A stretch of 28,192 nt of DNA from RYN-433 sp036558265 (GCA_036558265.1 DATBFY010000507.1:1-28192); one strand, 5' to 3'. Counted from the stretch's first letter, positions 8,566-17,242 are shown. Numbers and translations are program-made. Notes: generated from the letters alone by a model not told the origin.

Positions 8566-9303
8566 TTACGCTCGCGCGTTCGACCGCGCCTTCTCCACCA
8601 GCAACCGAAACGGCGCCAGGTGCTCCGCCTCGCTGTTCAGCCGCTCCGGGTGCCACTGCACGGCGGCGAACAGCGGCAGCGTCGGATCTTCCAGCGCTTC
8701 GACCGTCCCGTCATCCGCGACGGCCGTCACGCGCAGGCCGCGGCCGACGTTCTTGACAGCCTGCTTGTGATAGGTGTTGGCGGAGACCTCGCGTTGCCCG
8801 ATGGCGCGGCCGATGGCCGAATCGGGCTCGATGCGGATCGCGTGGCGGCGGACGGGCTCGCCCTTGTCGGCGCGGCGATGCTCCTGCTTGCCGTCCTGGT
8901 CGGGCAGGAACTGGTGCAGGGTGCCGCCGCGGTAGACGTTCATCAATTGGCAGCCCAGGCAGATCGCCAGGGCCGGAATGCGTCGGCGCTCGACCTCGGC
9001 CAGCAGCGCCAGCTCGAAGGCCTGGCGATCTGGATCGACCGGCACGGCCTTGGGGTGCCAGGCTTCGCCGTAGAGGGCCGGGTCGAGGTCGTTGCCGCCG
9101 GTGAAGAGGATGCCGTCGAGTGCGTCCACGATCTGCGGGATGAGCGAAACGTCGGTCTTGTACGGGATGCCCAGCGGCAGGCCGCCGGCCTTTTCGACAG
9201 ATTTGGCGTAGTCGAAGCCGAGCTGGTAGTACCCGCCGACGCCTGGGGCCGTGGAGGGCTCGTCCTTCGTGTCCATCGTGATGCCGATGACGGGTCGCTT
9301 CAT
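8566..9303 (-). CDS. Class I glutamine amidotransferase-like / gamma-glutamyl hydrolase (peptidase C26, PuuD-like)
   Basis: Cytoplasmic hydrolase of the family that includes PuuD, which splits gamma-glutamyl-GABA. The nucleophile elbow is AICLGCQL (Cys115) and the His-Glu partners are in QWHPE (His218, Glu220). The N-terminal RPVIGITMDTKDE and the oxyanion-strand motif LFTGGNDLDPALYGE are typical, as is the length of 245 residues. The ATG at 9303 is preceded by GAAGAA, which doubles as the last codons of the gene upstream (3-nt gap). A gamma-glutamylcyclotransferase-like protein lies directly upstream, so the pair probably acts on gamma-glutamyl compounds (amines, amides or peptides). Confidence 0.9.
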   Translation of the reverse strand: MKRPVIGITMDTKDEPSTAPGVGGYYQLGFDYAKSVEKAGGLPLGIPYKTDVSLIPQIVDALDGILFTGGNDLDPALYGEAWHPKAVPVDPDRQAFELALLAEVERRRIPALAICLGCQLMNVYRGGTLHQFLPDQDGKQEHRRADKGEPVRRHAIRIEPDSAIGRAIGQREVSANTYHKQAVKNVGRGLRVTAVADDGTVEALEDPTLPLFAAVQWHPERLNSEAEHLAPFRLLVEKARSNARA

Positions 9304-9306
9304 ATC

Positions 9307-9717
9307 TTATTCTTCGGGATGATAACGCCCTGACTCAATGAGTCGAGCGCGCGAGACGTCGCGGTTGTACACGTAAACCCAGGTGGGGATTTGACGGCCA
9401 TCGGGCAGAATGGCGTCGCAGGTCGTGCGGAGGAACAGGCTGCCGTCGGCGTCGTGGGCGGCATAGTCCTCATACCCGTCCAGCCGTTCGAGGATGGCAG
9501 GCTCGGCGGGGATCTCCAGAAGCTGGCCATGGATCAGGCGTCCGCAGCCGGGATCAAGCACGCAGCCGGGATACGCGCCCAGGTGATAGAGCCGGCCGGG
9601 GATTGTTGCTGGGCCGAGGAGTCGCAGGGCGTTGACGACATCGGCAATGACCGGCGGGGCGAGACCGGGAAGAAGCGTGCCGTAGACGAAGAGGTGGCGG
9701 GGATTTGAGATGCCCAT
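9307..9717 (-). CDS. Gamma-glutamylcyclotransferase-like (AIG2/GGCT) protein
   Basis: Small (136 aa) protein of the GGCT/AIG2 fold, whose members release 5-oxoproline from gamma-glutamyl amines or peptides. The substrate loop HLFVYGTLLPG (YGTL at residues 12-15) is diagnostic. Later come GRLYHLGAYPG, HGQLLEI and LERLDGYEDY with candidate catalytic Glu residues. The frame extends upstream to an ATG at 9747, but MGISNPRHLFVYGTL at 9717 matches the family start better and the extra ten residues run towards the family B repeat. There is no clear Shine-Dalgarno at either start. It is the first gene of the run 9717-6928, with gaps of only 3, 6 and 9 nt. Confidence 0.87.
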   Translation of the reverse strand: MGISNPRHLFVYGTLLPGLAPPVIADVVNALRLLGPATIPGRLYHLGAYPGCVLDPGCGRLIHGQLLEIPAEPAILERLDGYEDYAAHDADGSLFLRTTCDAILPDGRQIPTWVYVYNRDVSRARLIESGRYHPEE

Positions 9718-9750
9718 CGGTGATCGGGTAGCTCTGACGAACGGCATAAG

Positions 9751-9848
9751 CCGTCATTCTGAGCGCAGCGAAGAATCTGGCCTGAGCGACCGTTGACGTC
9801 CATTTTCGCAAGATCCTTCGGTCGTTTGAAACTCCCTCAGGATGACGG
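9751..9848. repeat. Inverted repeat element, family B (CGTCATTCTGAGCGCAGCGA)
   Basis: The left end reads CCGTCATTCTGAG and the right end CTCAGGATGACGG, with AGAATCTGGCC and AGATCCTTCGG as inner partial arms. A second copy with better-preserved arms lies at 18938-19036. Here it separates divergent genes (the cyclotransferase run and the PHP metallohydrolase). This type of CCTGAGCGCAGCGAAGGATC sequence is a known recurrent intergenic repeat in many bacterial genomes (from memory). Confidence 0.75.
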
Positions 9849-9866
9849 TGCTTTGATCACGCATGC

Positions 9867-9872
9867 TATCAT
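9867..9872 (+). promoter_or_regulatory. TATCAT -10-like box before the PHP metallohydrolase
   Basis: TATCAT lies 12 nt before the ATG at 9885. No Shine-Dalgarno is present in the gap, and the -35 region is weak (TGACGG at 9843-9848, the end of the family B repeat). Confidence 0.3.
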
Positions 9873-9884
9873 GGCCGAACAACA

Positions 9885-11966
9885 ATGCGACTCTTGATCG
9901 CGATCGTCGTTCTCATTTCCACGGCTCCCACTCTCGCCCAGCAGGTGCTCGACCCCGCCATGCACCACCTGCGCTACGGCAGCCAGCGGGAATGGGAGGA
10001 CTTCCCCGAACAGCCCGAGGCGAAGGAGCTTCGGCTGACTTTCTCGGCCCGCGCGAACGACGCCGAGCAGTCGATCCGCCTCCGCCACCGTGACCTGCGG
10101 CACGTCTGGGACGTTCTGCTCAACGGCAAATCGATCGGCAAGCTGCCACAGGACGAGAACGAGATGGTCAGCCTCGTGGCCGTGCCGCGCGGCGCGTTGC
10201 ACGAAGGCAAAAATGACCTCTGGGTCGTCTGCACCGAAAAGAGCGGCGAGGCGGACGACGTGTCGATCGGCGATGTCGCGCTCTCCGATCGGCCTCGGAG
10301 CGACATCCTTGGCGAGGCGTCGATCAACGTGACTGTGCTCGATGCGGACGCCGGCACGCCGCTCCCCTGCCGCCTGACGATCCTCGATTCGCGCGGGTCG
10401 ATGGCGCCGCTGGGCATCGAGTCGGACACTTCTCTGGCCGTCCGGCCCGGCGTCGTCTACACGGGCACCGGCCGCGCCGCGCTTCGCCTGCCGGCCGGCC
10501 GCTACACCATCTACGCCGGCCGGGGGTTCGAATGGGGCATCGATTCGATCGAAGTCGATCTACGCCCCGGCGACAACAGCGCGAGGCAACTCAAGATCCG
10601 CCGCGAGGTCGATACCAGCGGCCTGGTCGCCTCCGACACGCACATCCACTCCTTCACCTGGTCGCGCCACGGCGACGCGACGCTGGCCGAACGGATGATC
10701 ACCCTCGCCGGCGAGGGGATCGAACTGCCGATCGCGACCGATCACAACCTGCAGATTGACTACGAGGAAGCCGCTCGCGCCGCTGGCGTGCGCGGCTACT
10801 TCACCCCTGTCATCGGCAACGAGGTCACCACCGCCACGCTCGGGCACTTCAACGTCTTCCCGATCGACAAGGCCGCGCCGCTGATCGACTTTCGCGCCCC
10901 GACCTGGGCGAAGATCTTTGCCGGCATCGATTCGGTCGCGCCGGGCGCGGTAGTCATCCTCAACCACGCCCGCGACCTGCACGGCGGATTTCGGCCGTTC
11001 GACCCCAGCCGCCACATCTCGATCACCGGCGAGGACCTGGATGGCTGGGAGCTTCGCGCCAACGCCATGGAGGTGCTTAACTCCGGCGCGATCCTGAACG
11101 ACCCGCTCGTCCTCTACCGCGACTGGATGGGCTGCCTGAACCGCGGCCTGCGCCTGGCGCCGATCGGCGCCAGCGACTCGCACGATGTCTCGCGCTTCAT
11201 CGTCGGCCAGGGACGCACGTACATCCCCGTTGATGATCGCGACCCGGCGAAGATCGACATCAAGGCCGCGTGCGAGGCGATCAAGGCCGGCCGCGTGATG
11301 GTCAGCTATGGCCTTCTGACACGAATCATCGTGAACGGCCGCTTCGGCCCGGGCGACCTGGTGAAGCCGCAAGGCGATCTCGACGTCCAGGTGCAAGTGC
11401 AGGGCCCGGCCTGGACGCGGGCCGATCGCGTGGAGCTTTACGCCAACGGCGTCAAGTTGCGCCAGGCCACGATCGACGCCGAGGCGGGCGGTCGACCCGG
11501 CATTAAATGGTCCGGCCGCTGGCGGATCGCCAGGCCGGCCCACGACCTCTTCATCACCGCAATCGCCACCGGCCCGGGCATGCGGCGGCTCTACTGGCCC
11601 GGCGCCGAGCCCTACCAGAGCACCGGCCCGCACTGGACGCCCTGCGTGCTGGGCTGCACGGGGGCGGTCTACGTCGATGCGGACGGATCGGGAGCGTTCG
11701 ACAGCGCCTACGCCTACGCCAATCGACTCGTCGATCGCGCCGCCAATGCCCCGCAACGCACGCTGACGGAACTGGCCGACCATGACGCAGCGGTCGGCGC
11801 GCAAGTCGCGAGTCTCCTGCGATCGCGCGGGATCATCAAGACGCCCGAGGCGCTCGACGGGCTTGCCGCCAAGGCGACGGAACCGGCCCGCCAGGGGATG
11901 CTTGTGTTCGCCCACGAATGGCGCACGAGTGAGCGCGCGCGGTCGGCAACCGCACCAGCGCATTAG
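9885..11966 (+). CDS. Secreted CehA/McbA-type PHP-domain metallohydrolase
   Basis: Exported protein (693 aa) with an N-terminal signal peptide (MRLLIAIVVLISTAPTLAQ). Residues 20-240 are beta-rich, with a carboxypeptidase-like stretch (INVTVLDADAGTPLPCRLTI) and APxG-like turns. The PHP metal-binding domain follows: SDTHIHS near residue 250, ATDHN near 287, a conserved NEV motif, and ASDSHD near 430. Such metal-ligand His and Asp residues are typical of CehA/McbA carbaryl-hydrolase relatives, though the natural substrate of secreted planctomycete members is unknown (phosphoesters or amides are both possible). A C-terminal beta-domain carries FGPGDLVKPQGDLDVQVQV. Start chosen at 9885 because it begins the signal peptide. 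Confidence 0.87.
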   Translation: MRLLIAIVVLISTAPTLAQQVLDPAMHHLRYGSQREWEDFPEQPEAKELRLTFSARANDAEQSIRLRHRDLRHVWDVLLNGKSIGKLPQDENEMVSLVAVPRGALHEGKNDLWVVCTEKSGEADDVSIGDVALSDRPRSDILGEASINVTVLDADAGTPLPCRLTILDSRGSMAPLGIESDTSLAVRPGVVYTGTGRAALRLPAGRYTIYAGRGFEWGIDSIEVDLRPGDNSARQLKIRREVDTSGLVASDTHIHSFTWSRHGDATLAERMITLAGEGIELPIATDHNLQIDYEEAARAAGVRGYFTPVIGNEVTTATLGHFNVFPIDKAAPLIDFRAPTWAKIFAGIDSVAPGAVVILNHARDLHGGFRPFDPSRHISITGEDLDGWELRANAMEVLNSGAILNDPLVLYRDWMGCLNRGLRLAPIGASDSHDVSRFIVGQGRTYIPVDDRDPAKIDIKAACEAIKAGRVMVSYGLLTRIIVNGRFGPGDLVKPQGDLDVQVQVQGPAWTRADRVELYANGVKLRQATIDAEAGGRPGIKWSGRWRIARPAHDLFITAIATGPGMRRLYWPGAEPYQSTGPHWTPCVLGCTGAVYVDADGSGAFDSAYAYANRLVDRAANAPQRTLTELADHDAAVGAQVASLLRSRGIIKTPEALDGLAAKATEPARQGMLVFAHEWRTSERARSATAPAH

Positions 11967-11982
11967 ACTCGATCTCGCAATT

Positions 11983-12000
11983 CTCCCCGAGCACGGGGAG
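11983..12000. terminator. Hairpin between convergent PHP hydrolase and typA
   Basis: CTCCCCG-AGCA-CGGGGAG, a perfect 7-bp stem with a tetraloop, 16 nt after the hydrolase stop and 60 nt beyond the typA stop. It lacks a strong U-tract. Confidence 0.5.
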
Positions 12001-12060
12001 GAGGTTCTCCGCGCAGCCAGTTCGCTCTGTGATCGCACTCGCCCCCCCCTTCTTCGGCGA

Positions 12061-13920
12061 TCAGACCTCCACCGTCTCCGCGGGCTTGCCCTTGCCGGCC
12101 TTCTTCCTCGCGTTTTCGGTCAGGAGCTTCTTCCTCAGCCGGATGCTCGTCGGCGTCGCCTCGACCAGCTCGTCCTCCTCGATGTATTCCAGCGCCTGTT
12201 CCAGCGTCATCTTTCGCGCGGGCTTCAGGATGATGTTCTCGTCGCTGCTGGTCGTGCGCATGTTGGTCAGCTTCTTGGCCGTGGTGGGATTCACCGTCAT
12301 GTCGTTGTCGCGGGCGTTCTCGGCGACGACCTGGCCCTCGTAGACCGGCTCGCCCGGCTCGACGAACATCACACCGCGCTCCTGCAGGTTGTTGAGCGCA
12401 TACGCGTTCACGTTGCCGCCGGTCATCGAGACCATCACGCCGTTGAGCCGCCCGGGCACGTCACCGCGCTGGGCGGCGTACTCGTGGAAGTTGTGGTGCA
12501 TGATCGCCTGGCCCTGCGTGGCGGTGAGCATGCGCGTGCGCAGGCCGATCAGCCCGCGCGCCGGGATCGTGAACTCCAGGTGAACCTGCCCCTCGCGGTT
12601 GTCCATCCGCACCAGCTCGCCCTTGCGGTTGCCCACCAGCTCCATCACCCCGCCCATGTTCTTCTCCGGCACGTCCACGACCAGGTACTCGATCGGCTCG
12701 AGCACCTGCCCGGTCTCCTTGTCCCGCTTCATGATCACGTGCGGCTTGGAGATCGACAGCTCGTACCCCTCGCGACGCATGTTCTCGATCAGGATGCCCA
12801 GGTGCAAAAGGCCCCGGCCGGACACCTTGAACGCCTCCTTGTTCTCCGTCTCCTCGACCTTGAGGGCGACGTTGGCCTCCAGCTCTTTAAAGAGCCGCTC
12901 GCGCAGATTGCGGCTGGTGACGTACTTGCCCTCCTTGCCGACGAACGGCGAGTCGTTCACGCTGAACATCATCGTGAGAGTGGGCGGCTCGATCTCCTCT
13001 GGGTCCAGAGGCTGGGGGTTCTGAAAGTCGCAGATGCTGTCGCCGATGTCCACCGAATCCAGGCCGATCAGCGCGACGATGTCGCCGGCGGCCGCCTCCT
13101 CGGCGTTCTTGCGTCCAAAGCCGTCGAACACCTGCAACTGCTGCACCTTGCTCTTCACCTGCCCGCCATCCCGCTTGGCCACGGTGACCTGCTGGCCGCT
13201 CTTGATCCGCCCGTTGTGGATCCGCCCGACACCGATGCGGCCGACGTAGTCGTTGTACTGGATCGAGCTGATGCGGATCTGGAGCGAGCGATCCGGATCC
13301 CCATGTGGCGCCGGGATGTGCTTGAGGATGGCCTCGAACACCGGCTTGATGTCCTTGCCGGGCTCTTCCAGCTTCCACGAGGCGGTGCCCGCGCGGCCGC
13401 TGGCGTAAATGACGGGGAAGTCCAGGGTCTCATCATCCGCGCCCAGCTCGACGAACAGGTCGAAGACCTCGTTGAGAACCGCATCCGCGCGGGCGTCCTG
13501 GCGGTCGATCTTGTTGATGACCACGATCGGCCGAAGCTCGTGCTGGAACGCCTTCTTGAGCACGAAGCGCGTCTGGGGCATCGGCCCCTCGGCCGCGTCC
13601 ACCAGCAGGAAGACGCCGTCCGCCATGCCCAGGACCCGCTCCACCTCGCCGCCGAAATCCGCGTGGCCGGGGGTGTCGATCAGGTTGATCTTGATGGTCT
13701 GGCCGCTGACCGGGTCGGCGTAATTGATCGCGACGTTCTTGGCCAGGATGGTGATGCCCCGCTCGCGCTCGAGGGGGTTGCTGTCGAGCATGGTGTCCTG
13801 CACCTGGTTGTCGCGGAAGTTTCCGGACTGGCGCAGGAGAGCGTCCACGAGGGTGGTCTTGCCGTGGTCAACGTGGGCGATGATGGCGACGTTGCGGATG
13901 TCGTTACGCACGTGATTCAT
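12061..13920 (-). CDS. typA: Ribosome-associated translational GTPase TypA/BipA
   Basis: Elongation-factor-like GTPase (619 aa) that binds the 70S ribosome and aids large-subunit assembly and stress adaptation. The G-motifs are complete: AHVDHGKTT (G1, residues 15-23), RERGITI (G2), DTPGHADFGGEVERV (G3), NKID (G4) and SGRAG (G5). The C-terminal half carries the TypA-specific RGLLHLGILIENMRREGYEL and PARGLIGLRTRMLT, and a basic Lys-rich tail follows. Length matches the family. The ATG at 13920 starts the conserved MNHVRNDIRNVAIIAH; no good Shine-Dalgarno precedes it. The opposite strand is also open for over 700 codons here, but that is a GC-rich shadow. Identification is secure. Confidence 0.97.
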   Translation of the reverse strand: MNHVRNDIRNVAIIAHVDHGKTTLVDALLRQSGNFRDNQVQDTMLDSNPLERERGITILAKNVAINYADPVSGQTIKINLIDTPGHADFGGEVERVLGMADGVFLLVDAAEGPMPQTRFVLKKAFQHELRPIVVINKIDRQDARADAVLNEVFDLFVELGADDETLDFPVIYASGRAGTASWKLEEPGKDIKPVFEAILKHIPAPHGDPDRSLQIRISSIQYNDYVGRIGVGRIHNGRIKSGQQVTVAKRDGGQVKSKVQQLQVFDGFGRKNAEEAAAGDIVALIGLDSVDIGDSICDFQNPQPLDPEEIEPPTLTMMFSVNDSPFVGKEGKYVTSRNLRERLFKELEANVALKVEETENKEAFKVSGRGLLHLGILIENMRREGYELSISKPHVIMKRDKETGQVLEPIEYLVVDVPEKNMGGVMELVGNRKGELVRMDNREGQVHLEFTIPARGLIGLRTRMLTATQGQAIMHHNFHEYAAQRGDVPGRLNGVMVSMTGGNVNAYALNNLQERGVMFVEPGEPVYEGQVVAENARDNDMTVNPTTAKKLTNMRTTSSDENIILKPARKMTLEQALEYIEEDELVEATPTSIRLRKKLLTENARKKAGKGKPAETVEV

Positions 13921-14095
13921 TATTGCGTACCCGTAAGCGATGGTCAGGGAACAATTACAAACCGTTGTCCGGCCGGGGCTTACCGGCGGACCAGAGTCCG
14001 AACCAAGAGGTAAGGAGAGGCAAAGAGGATATCGGTTTTGCCGTTAATATACAACGTCACGGAAGTTACGAAGTTTGGTCGGCCCGGAAAGATTT

Positions 14096-14230
14096 ACCAC
14101 GAAGTCACGAAGGGCACGAAGCGAGGAGGAAGACAAAGATGGAAGATGGAGGATGGATGGGCGCAGCCGCACGCCTGCCATCCTCCATCTTCCATCCTCG
14201 TTTTTTTCGCCGCTCTTCGTGGCCTTCGCG
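14096..14230. repeat. Nested inverted repeat, family C (ACCACGAAG / GGAAGATGGAGGATGG), with terminator-like core
   Basis: The outer arms are imperfect inverted copies of ACCACGAAG..GGGCACGAAG. The inner arms (14138-14156 and 14178-14196) are a perfect 19-bp inverted repeat of GATGGAAGATGGAGGATGG with a 21-nt loop. The element begins right beyond the stop codon of the FGGY kinase (minus strand). In that direction the core hairpin is followed by TTTGTCTTCC, so it could end kinase transcription. On the plus strand it is followed by seven Ts (14201-14207). It fills most of the 310-bp gap between typA and the kinase. A related copy is at 15577-15709. Confidence 0.8.
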
Positions 14231-15535
14231 TTAATTCTGCGGGACCATTCGGCCGACGCCGCGGAGGGTGGCTTCTTCGATCTGCTGGAACTTGAAGTGG
14301 CCGGGCCAGTCGCGGTGGAGGAGGTCGGCCAGGCCGTCGCTGACGCCGCCGGTGACGTAGACGGTGGGGAGGAACTTCGTGCCGCCTTCGGCGAGCAGCG
14401 GCAATCGGGCGGCGCTGGTGGTGGCGAGGGATTCGATGATGGCGCTGAGCATCTCCTCGCGCGTGGTGGCCAGGGTCAGGCCGGTGAAGGCCCCCTGCCG
14501 CTGATCGACGCTGGTGCGCTCGCCGGCGAGGTAGGGCTCGAAGCGAACGCTGGACTGGAGCGGGCGCTCGCCGAGGCGCGCGACCCGCTTGCGGAAAGCG
14601 GGGACGGACAGGTCGGCGAAGAGGTTGTCCTTGGCCCAGGTGAGGGACGAGCCGGCGCTGGCGATGGTGGAGACGCTGACCCAGCGCGGGCCGACGCCGA
14701 TGGCGCGGGTCAGCAGTTTTTCGTGCGGCGTGGGCTCGTCGGTGCAGAGGGCCAGGACGTCGGTGGAGCCACAGACGTTGACGAGCTGGCCGGGCTTGTT
14801 ACCAGCCAGCAACATCGCGGCGCTGCCGTCCATGCAGCCGACGAGGACGGGGGTGCCGTGGGTGAGGCCGAAGTCGCGCCCGGCCTCGTGGGTGACCAGG
14901 CCGCCGACGGCATCGGCGTCCATGAGTTGCGGCAGTTCGTGCTCGCCCGCGCCCACGGCGTCCATGAGCTCCTCGTTCCAGCCGTCGAGCGTGCAGGTGG
15001 AGTAGACGCCCATGAAGGACGCGTTGGACGGGTCGATCACCCGGGAATGGGTCAGGTGACGGTGCAGGAAGGTGTTGAGGTGGCCGACCAGGTCCGCGCG
15101 CTTCATGACCTCGGGGGCGTGGCGGCGGTACCAGGCCCAGGTGGTGGAGGAGATGCCGCCGGGGAAGGGGCGGTTGCCGGCGAGCTTGAGGTGGCGTGAT
15201 TTGCCGACGCGTTTCTCGAGGTCTCTGGCGACGTCGGTGCTGCGGCGGTCCTGGTGGGTGATGACGGGGGTGAGCGCCTTGCCCTTCTTGTCGATCGCGA
15301 CCCAGGAGGGGGCCATGACGGTCAGGCCGATGGTCTGGACGCGTTTGGCGGCGGGGCCGACCTGGGCGATGGCGGCGGCGATGGCTTTGAGGATGGCGCG
15401 GGCGTCGACCTCGACCTTGACGCCGTCGTAATGGGTGTCGAAGGGGGCGCGGGCGACTTTTCCGGTCACCTCGCCGCGCTTGAGGATAGCGGCCTTGACC
15501 GAGGAGGAACCGACGTCGAGGGCGAGGAGGTTCAT
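14231..15535 (-). CDS. FGGY-family carbohydrate kinase, possibly gluconokinase-like
   Basis: ATP-dependent sugar kinase of the actin-like FGGY fold (434 aa, slightly shorter than the usual 480-520). The N-terminal phosphate loop is LLALDVGSSSVKAAIL, the catalytic Asp is in VLVGCMDGSAAML, and the C-terminal adenosine site has YVTGGVSDG. Substrate assignment within FGGY kinases (xylulose, gluconate, glycerol, others) is not possible from motifs. The gene follows gnd on the same strand, 189 nt away, so phosphorylation of gluconate to the Gnd substrate is an attractive but unproven role. The start at 15535 is an ATG at the conserved MNLLALDVGSSS. The stop codon abuts the family C repeat. Confidence 0.88.
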   Translation of the reverse strand: MNLLALDVGSSSVKAAILKRGEVTGKVARAPFDTHYDGVKVEVDARAILKAIAAAIAQVGPAAKRVQTIGLTVMAPSWVAIDKKGKALTPVITHQDRRSTDVARDLEKRVGKSRHLKLAGNRPFPGGISSTTWAWYRRHAPEVMKRADLVGHLNTFLHRHLTHSRVIDPSNASFMGVYSTCTLDGWNEELMDAVGAGEHELPQLMDADAVGGLVTHEAGRDFGLTHGTPVLVGCMDGSAAMLLAGNKPGQLVNVCGSTDVLALCTDEPTPHEKLLTRAIGVGPRWVSVSTIASAGSSLTWAKDNLFADLSVPAFRKRVARLGERPLQSSVRFEPYLAGERTSVDQRQGAFTGLTLATTREEMLSAIIESLATTSAARLPLLAEGGTKFLPTVYVTGGVSDGLADLLHRDWPGHFKFQQIEEATLRGVGRMVPQN

Positions 15536-15576
15536 GGTGAAAGATACGCGTTATGCGGGACGAAAAGACTGATTAA

Positions 15577-15709
15577 CCACGGAGACCACCGAGGACACGG
15601 AGGGGAAGAATACGAGGATGGAAGATGGAGGATAGAGGATGGACTGCCCGCTACATCGTCTTCCATCTTCATCTCTTCTTCCCTCAGTGATCTCCGTGTG
15701 CTCCGTGGT
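15577..15709. repeat. Nested inverted repeat, family C, second copy (ACCACGGAG / GGAAGATGGAGGAT)
   Basis: The outer ends ACCACGGAG and CTCCGTGGT are inverted copies. Inside are GAGGATGGAAGATGGAGGAT and an inverted, more diverged partner ending CTTCCATCTTCATC. It occupies the gap between gnd and the FGGY kinase gene, 15 nt after the gnd stop, where it could attenuate or separate their transcripts. Confidence 0.75.
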
Positions 15710-15724
15710 AAATCTTGTGTTGAG

Positions 15725-17242
15725 TTACTTCGTTCGGGCTTTGCCTTCTTCCTGCAGGATCTGCTGGCCGCCGGGGTGCCATTCCATGTGCCAGACGCCG
15801 GGCTGGTCGGTGCGGACGTAGGTGTGGCCGCCGAAGTAGTCGCGTTGGGCCTGGATGAGGTTGCCGGGTAGGCGTCCGCGTCGATAGGCGTCGTAGTAGG
15901 CGAGGCTGGCGGAAAACGCGGGGGTGGCGATCCCCTGCTGGATGCCCATGGCGACCACGCGTCGCCAGGCGGGTTGGTTCTGGACGATGGCGTTTTTGAA
16001 CTTGTCCGCCAGGAGCAGATTGGGCAGGTTGGGGTTGCCTTGGAAGGCCCGGGTGATGTCATCGAGGAAATCGGCGCGGATGATGCACCCGGCGCGCCAG
16101 ATCTTGGCGATCTGGTCGAGCTTGATGCCGTAGGCGTGGCCGAACTTTCCGCCACCCAGTTCCTGACCCTTGTCGGTGTCGGGCTTGGGCAGGTTGGCGG
16201 CGGCGAGCATGGCCATTCCTTGCGCGTACGAGCAGATCTTCGAGCAGTAGAGGGCGTGCTTGACGTCTTCCACGAGCGCCGTCACGTCGCCGCTCCACTT
16301 GCCCGCGCCCGGGCCGGGGAGGGCCTTTTCGGCGGCCTTGCGCTGATCCTGGAGCATGGAGATCTCGCGGGCATCGACGGCGGCGGCCATGGTGGGGACG
16401 GGGACCTGCATGTCGAGTGCGGCCTTGATCGTCCACGTGCCGGTGCCCTTCATGCCAACCTTGTCCTGGATCTGTTCGACCAGCGGCCTGGCGGCGCCGG
16501 AGGAGACCGGGTCGGGGAAGTTGATCACTCTTGAGGTGATCTCGATGAGGAAGCTCTTCAGCTCGGATTTGTTCCAGAGCTCAAAGACCGCCTGGAGGGC
16601 GGCATTGTCGAGGCCGCCGACGTGCTTGAGGATGTCGTAGGCCTCGGCGATGAGCTGCATGTCGCCGTACTCGATGCCGTTGTGGACCATTTTCACGAAG
16701 TGTCCGGCGCTGCCGACGCCGCAGTAGGTGACGCAGGGCTGTCCGTCGGCGGCCTTGGCGGCGATTTTTTCAAGGACGGGCTGGAGGTGCTTGTAGGCCT
16801 CGACGTCGCCGCCGGGCATGATGGAGGGACCCCAGAGGGCGCCTTCTTCGCCGCCGGAGACGCCCATGCCGAAGAACTTGATGCCGGAGGATTCGAGCTC
16901 GCGGGCGCGGCGTTCGGTGTCGGCGTAGAGGGAGTTGCCGCCGTCGATGAGGATGTCGCCCGGCTCGAGGAGTGGCTTGATAGCCTGGATGGTCGCATCC
17001 GTGGCGTAACCGGCCTTGACCATGAGCAGGATGCGGCGGGGGCGGTCAAGGAGCTTGACGAACTCCTCGAGCGTTTTGCCGGCCTTGAAGTTCTTGCCCC
17101 TGGCGGGGCCGTTCATGAAGTCTTCGGTCTTGGAGTAGGTGCGGTTGAAGACGGCTACGGGGAATCCGTTGCGTTCGATGTTCTGGGCGATGTTTCGGCC
17201 CATGACTTCGAGGCCGACGACGCCGAATGCTTGACCGGGCAT
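15725..17242 (-). CDS. gnd: 6-phosphogluconate dehydrogenase, decarboxylating
   Basis: Oxidative pentose phosphate enzyme converting 6-phosphogluconate and NADP+ to ribulose 5-phosphate and CO2. The Rossmann motif is FGVVGLEVMGRNIAQNIERNG. The substrate region contains GVSGGEEGALWGPSIMPGG, and the family signature is KMVHNGIEYGDMQLIAEAY, with the catalytic Lys and Glu-type residues. The C-terminus has AQRDYFGGHTY. Length from the chosen start is 505 residues, near normal. The frame is open upstream to 17470, but the ATG at 17242 is preceded by a strong GGAAGGA Shine-Dalgarno and begins the Rossmann fold within six residues. Divergent from panD; followed by an FGGY kinase. Confidence 0.95.
   Translation of the reverse strand: MPGQAFGVVGLEVMGRNIAQNIERNGFPVAVFNRTYSKTEDFMNGPARGKNFKAGKTLEEFVKLLDRPRRILLMVKAGYATDATIQAIKPLLEPGDILIDGGNSLYADTERRARELESSGIKFFGMGVSGGEEGALWGPSIMPGGDVEAYKHLQPVLEKIAAKAADGQPCVTYCGVGSAGHFVKMVHNGIEYGDMQLIAEAYDILKHVGGLDNAALQAVFELWNKSELKSFLIEITSRVINFPDPVSSGAARPLVEQIQDKVGMKGTGTWTIKAALDMQVPVPTMAAAVDAREISMLQDQRKAAEKALPGPGAGKWSGDVTALVEDVKHALYCSKICSYAQGMAMLAAANLPKPDTDKGQELGGGKFGHAYGIKLDQIAKIWRAGCIIRADFLDDITRAFQGNPNLPNLLLADKFKNAIVQNQPAWRRVVAMGIQQGIATPAFSASLAYYDAYRRGRLPGNLIQAQRDYFGGHTYVRTDQPGVWHMEWHPGGQQILQEEGKARTK

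Noticed and set aside
12042..12049. C8 run just past the typA stop as a phase-variation tract
   Set aside because: It lies outside coding and promoter sequence, between convergent genes, so slippage would have no obvious effect.
11782..14013. A 743-codon open frame on the plus strand opposite typA
   Set aside because: Shadow of typA, which has all G-motifs on the minus strand; the plus-strand frame has no recognisable domain and overlaps the end of the PHP hydrolase.
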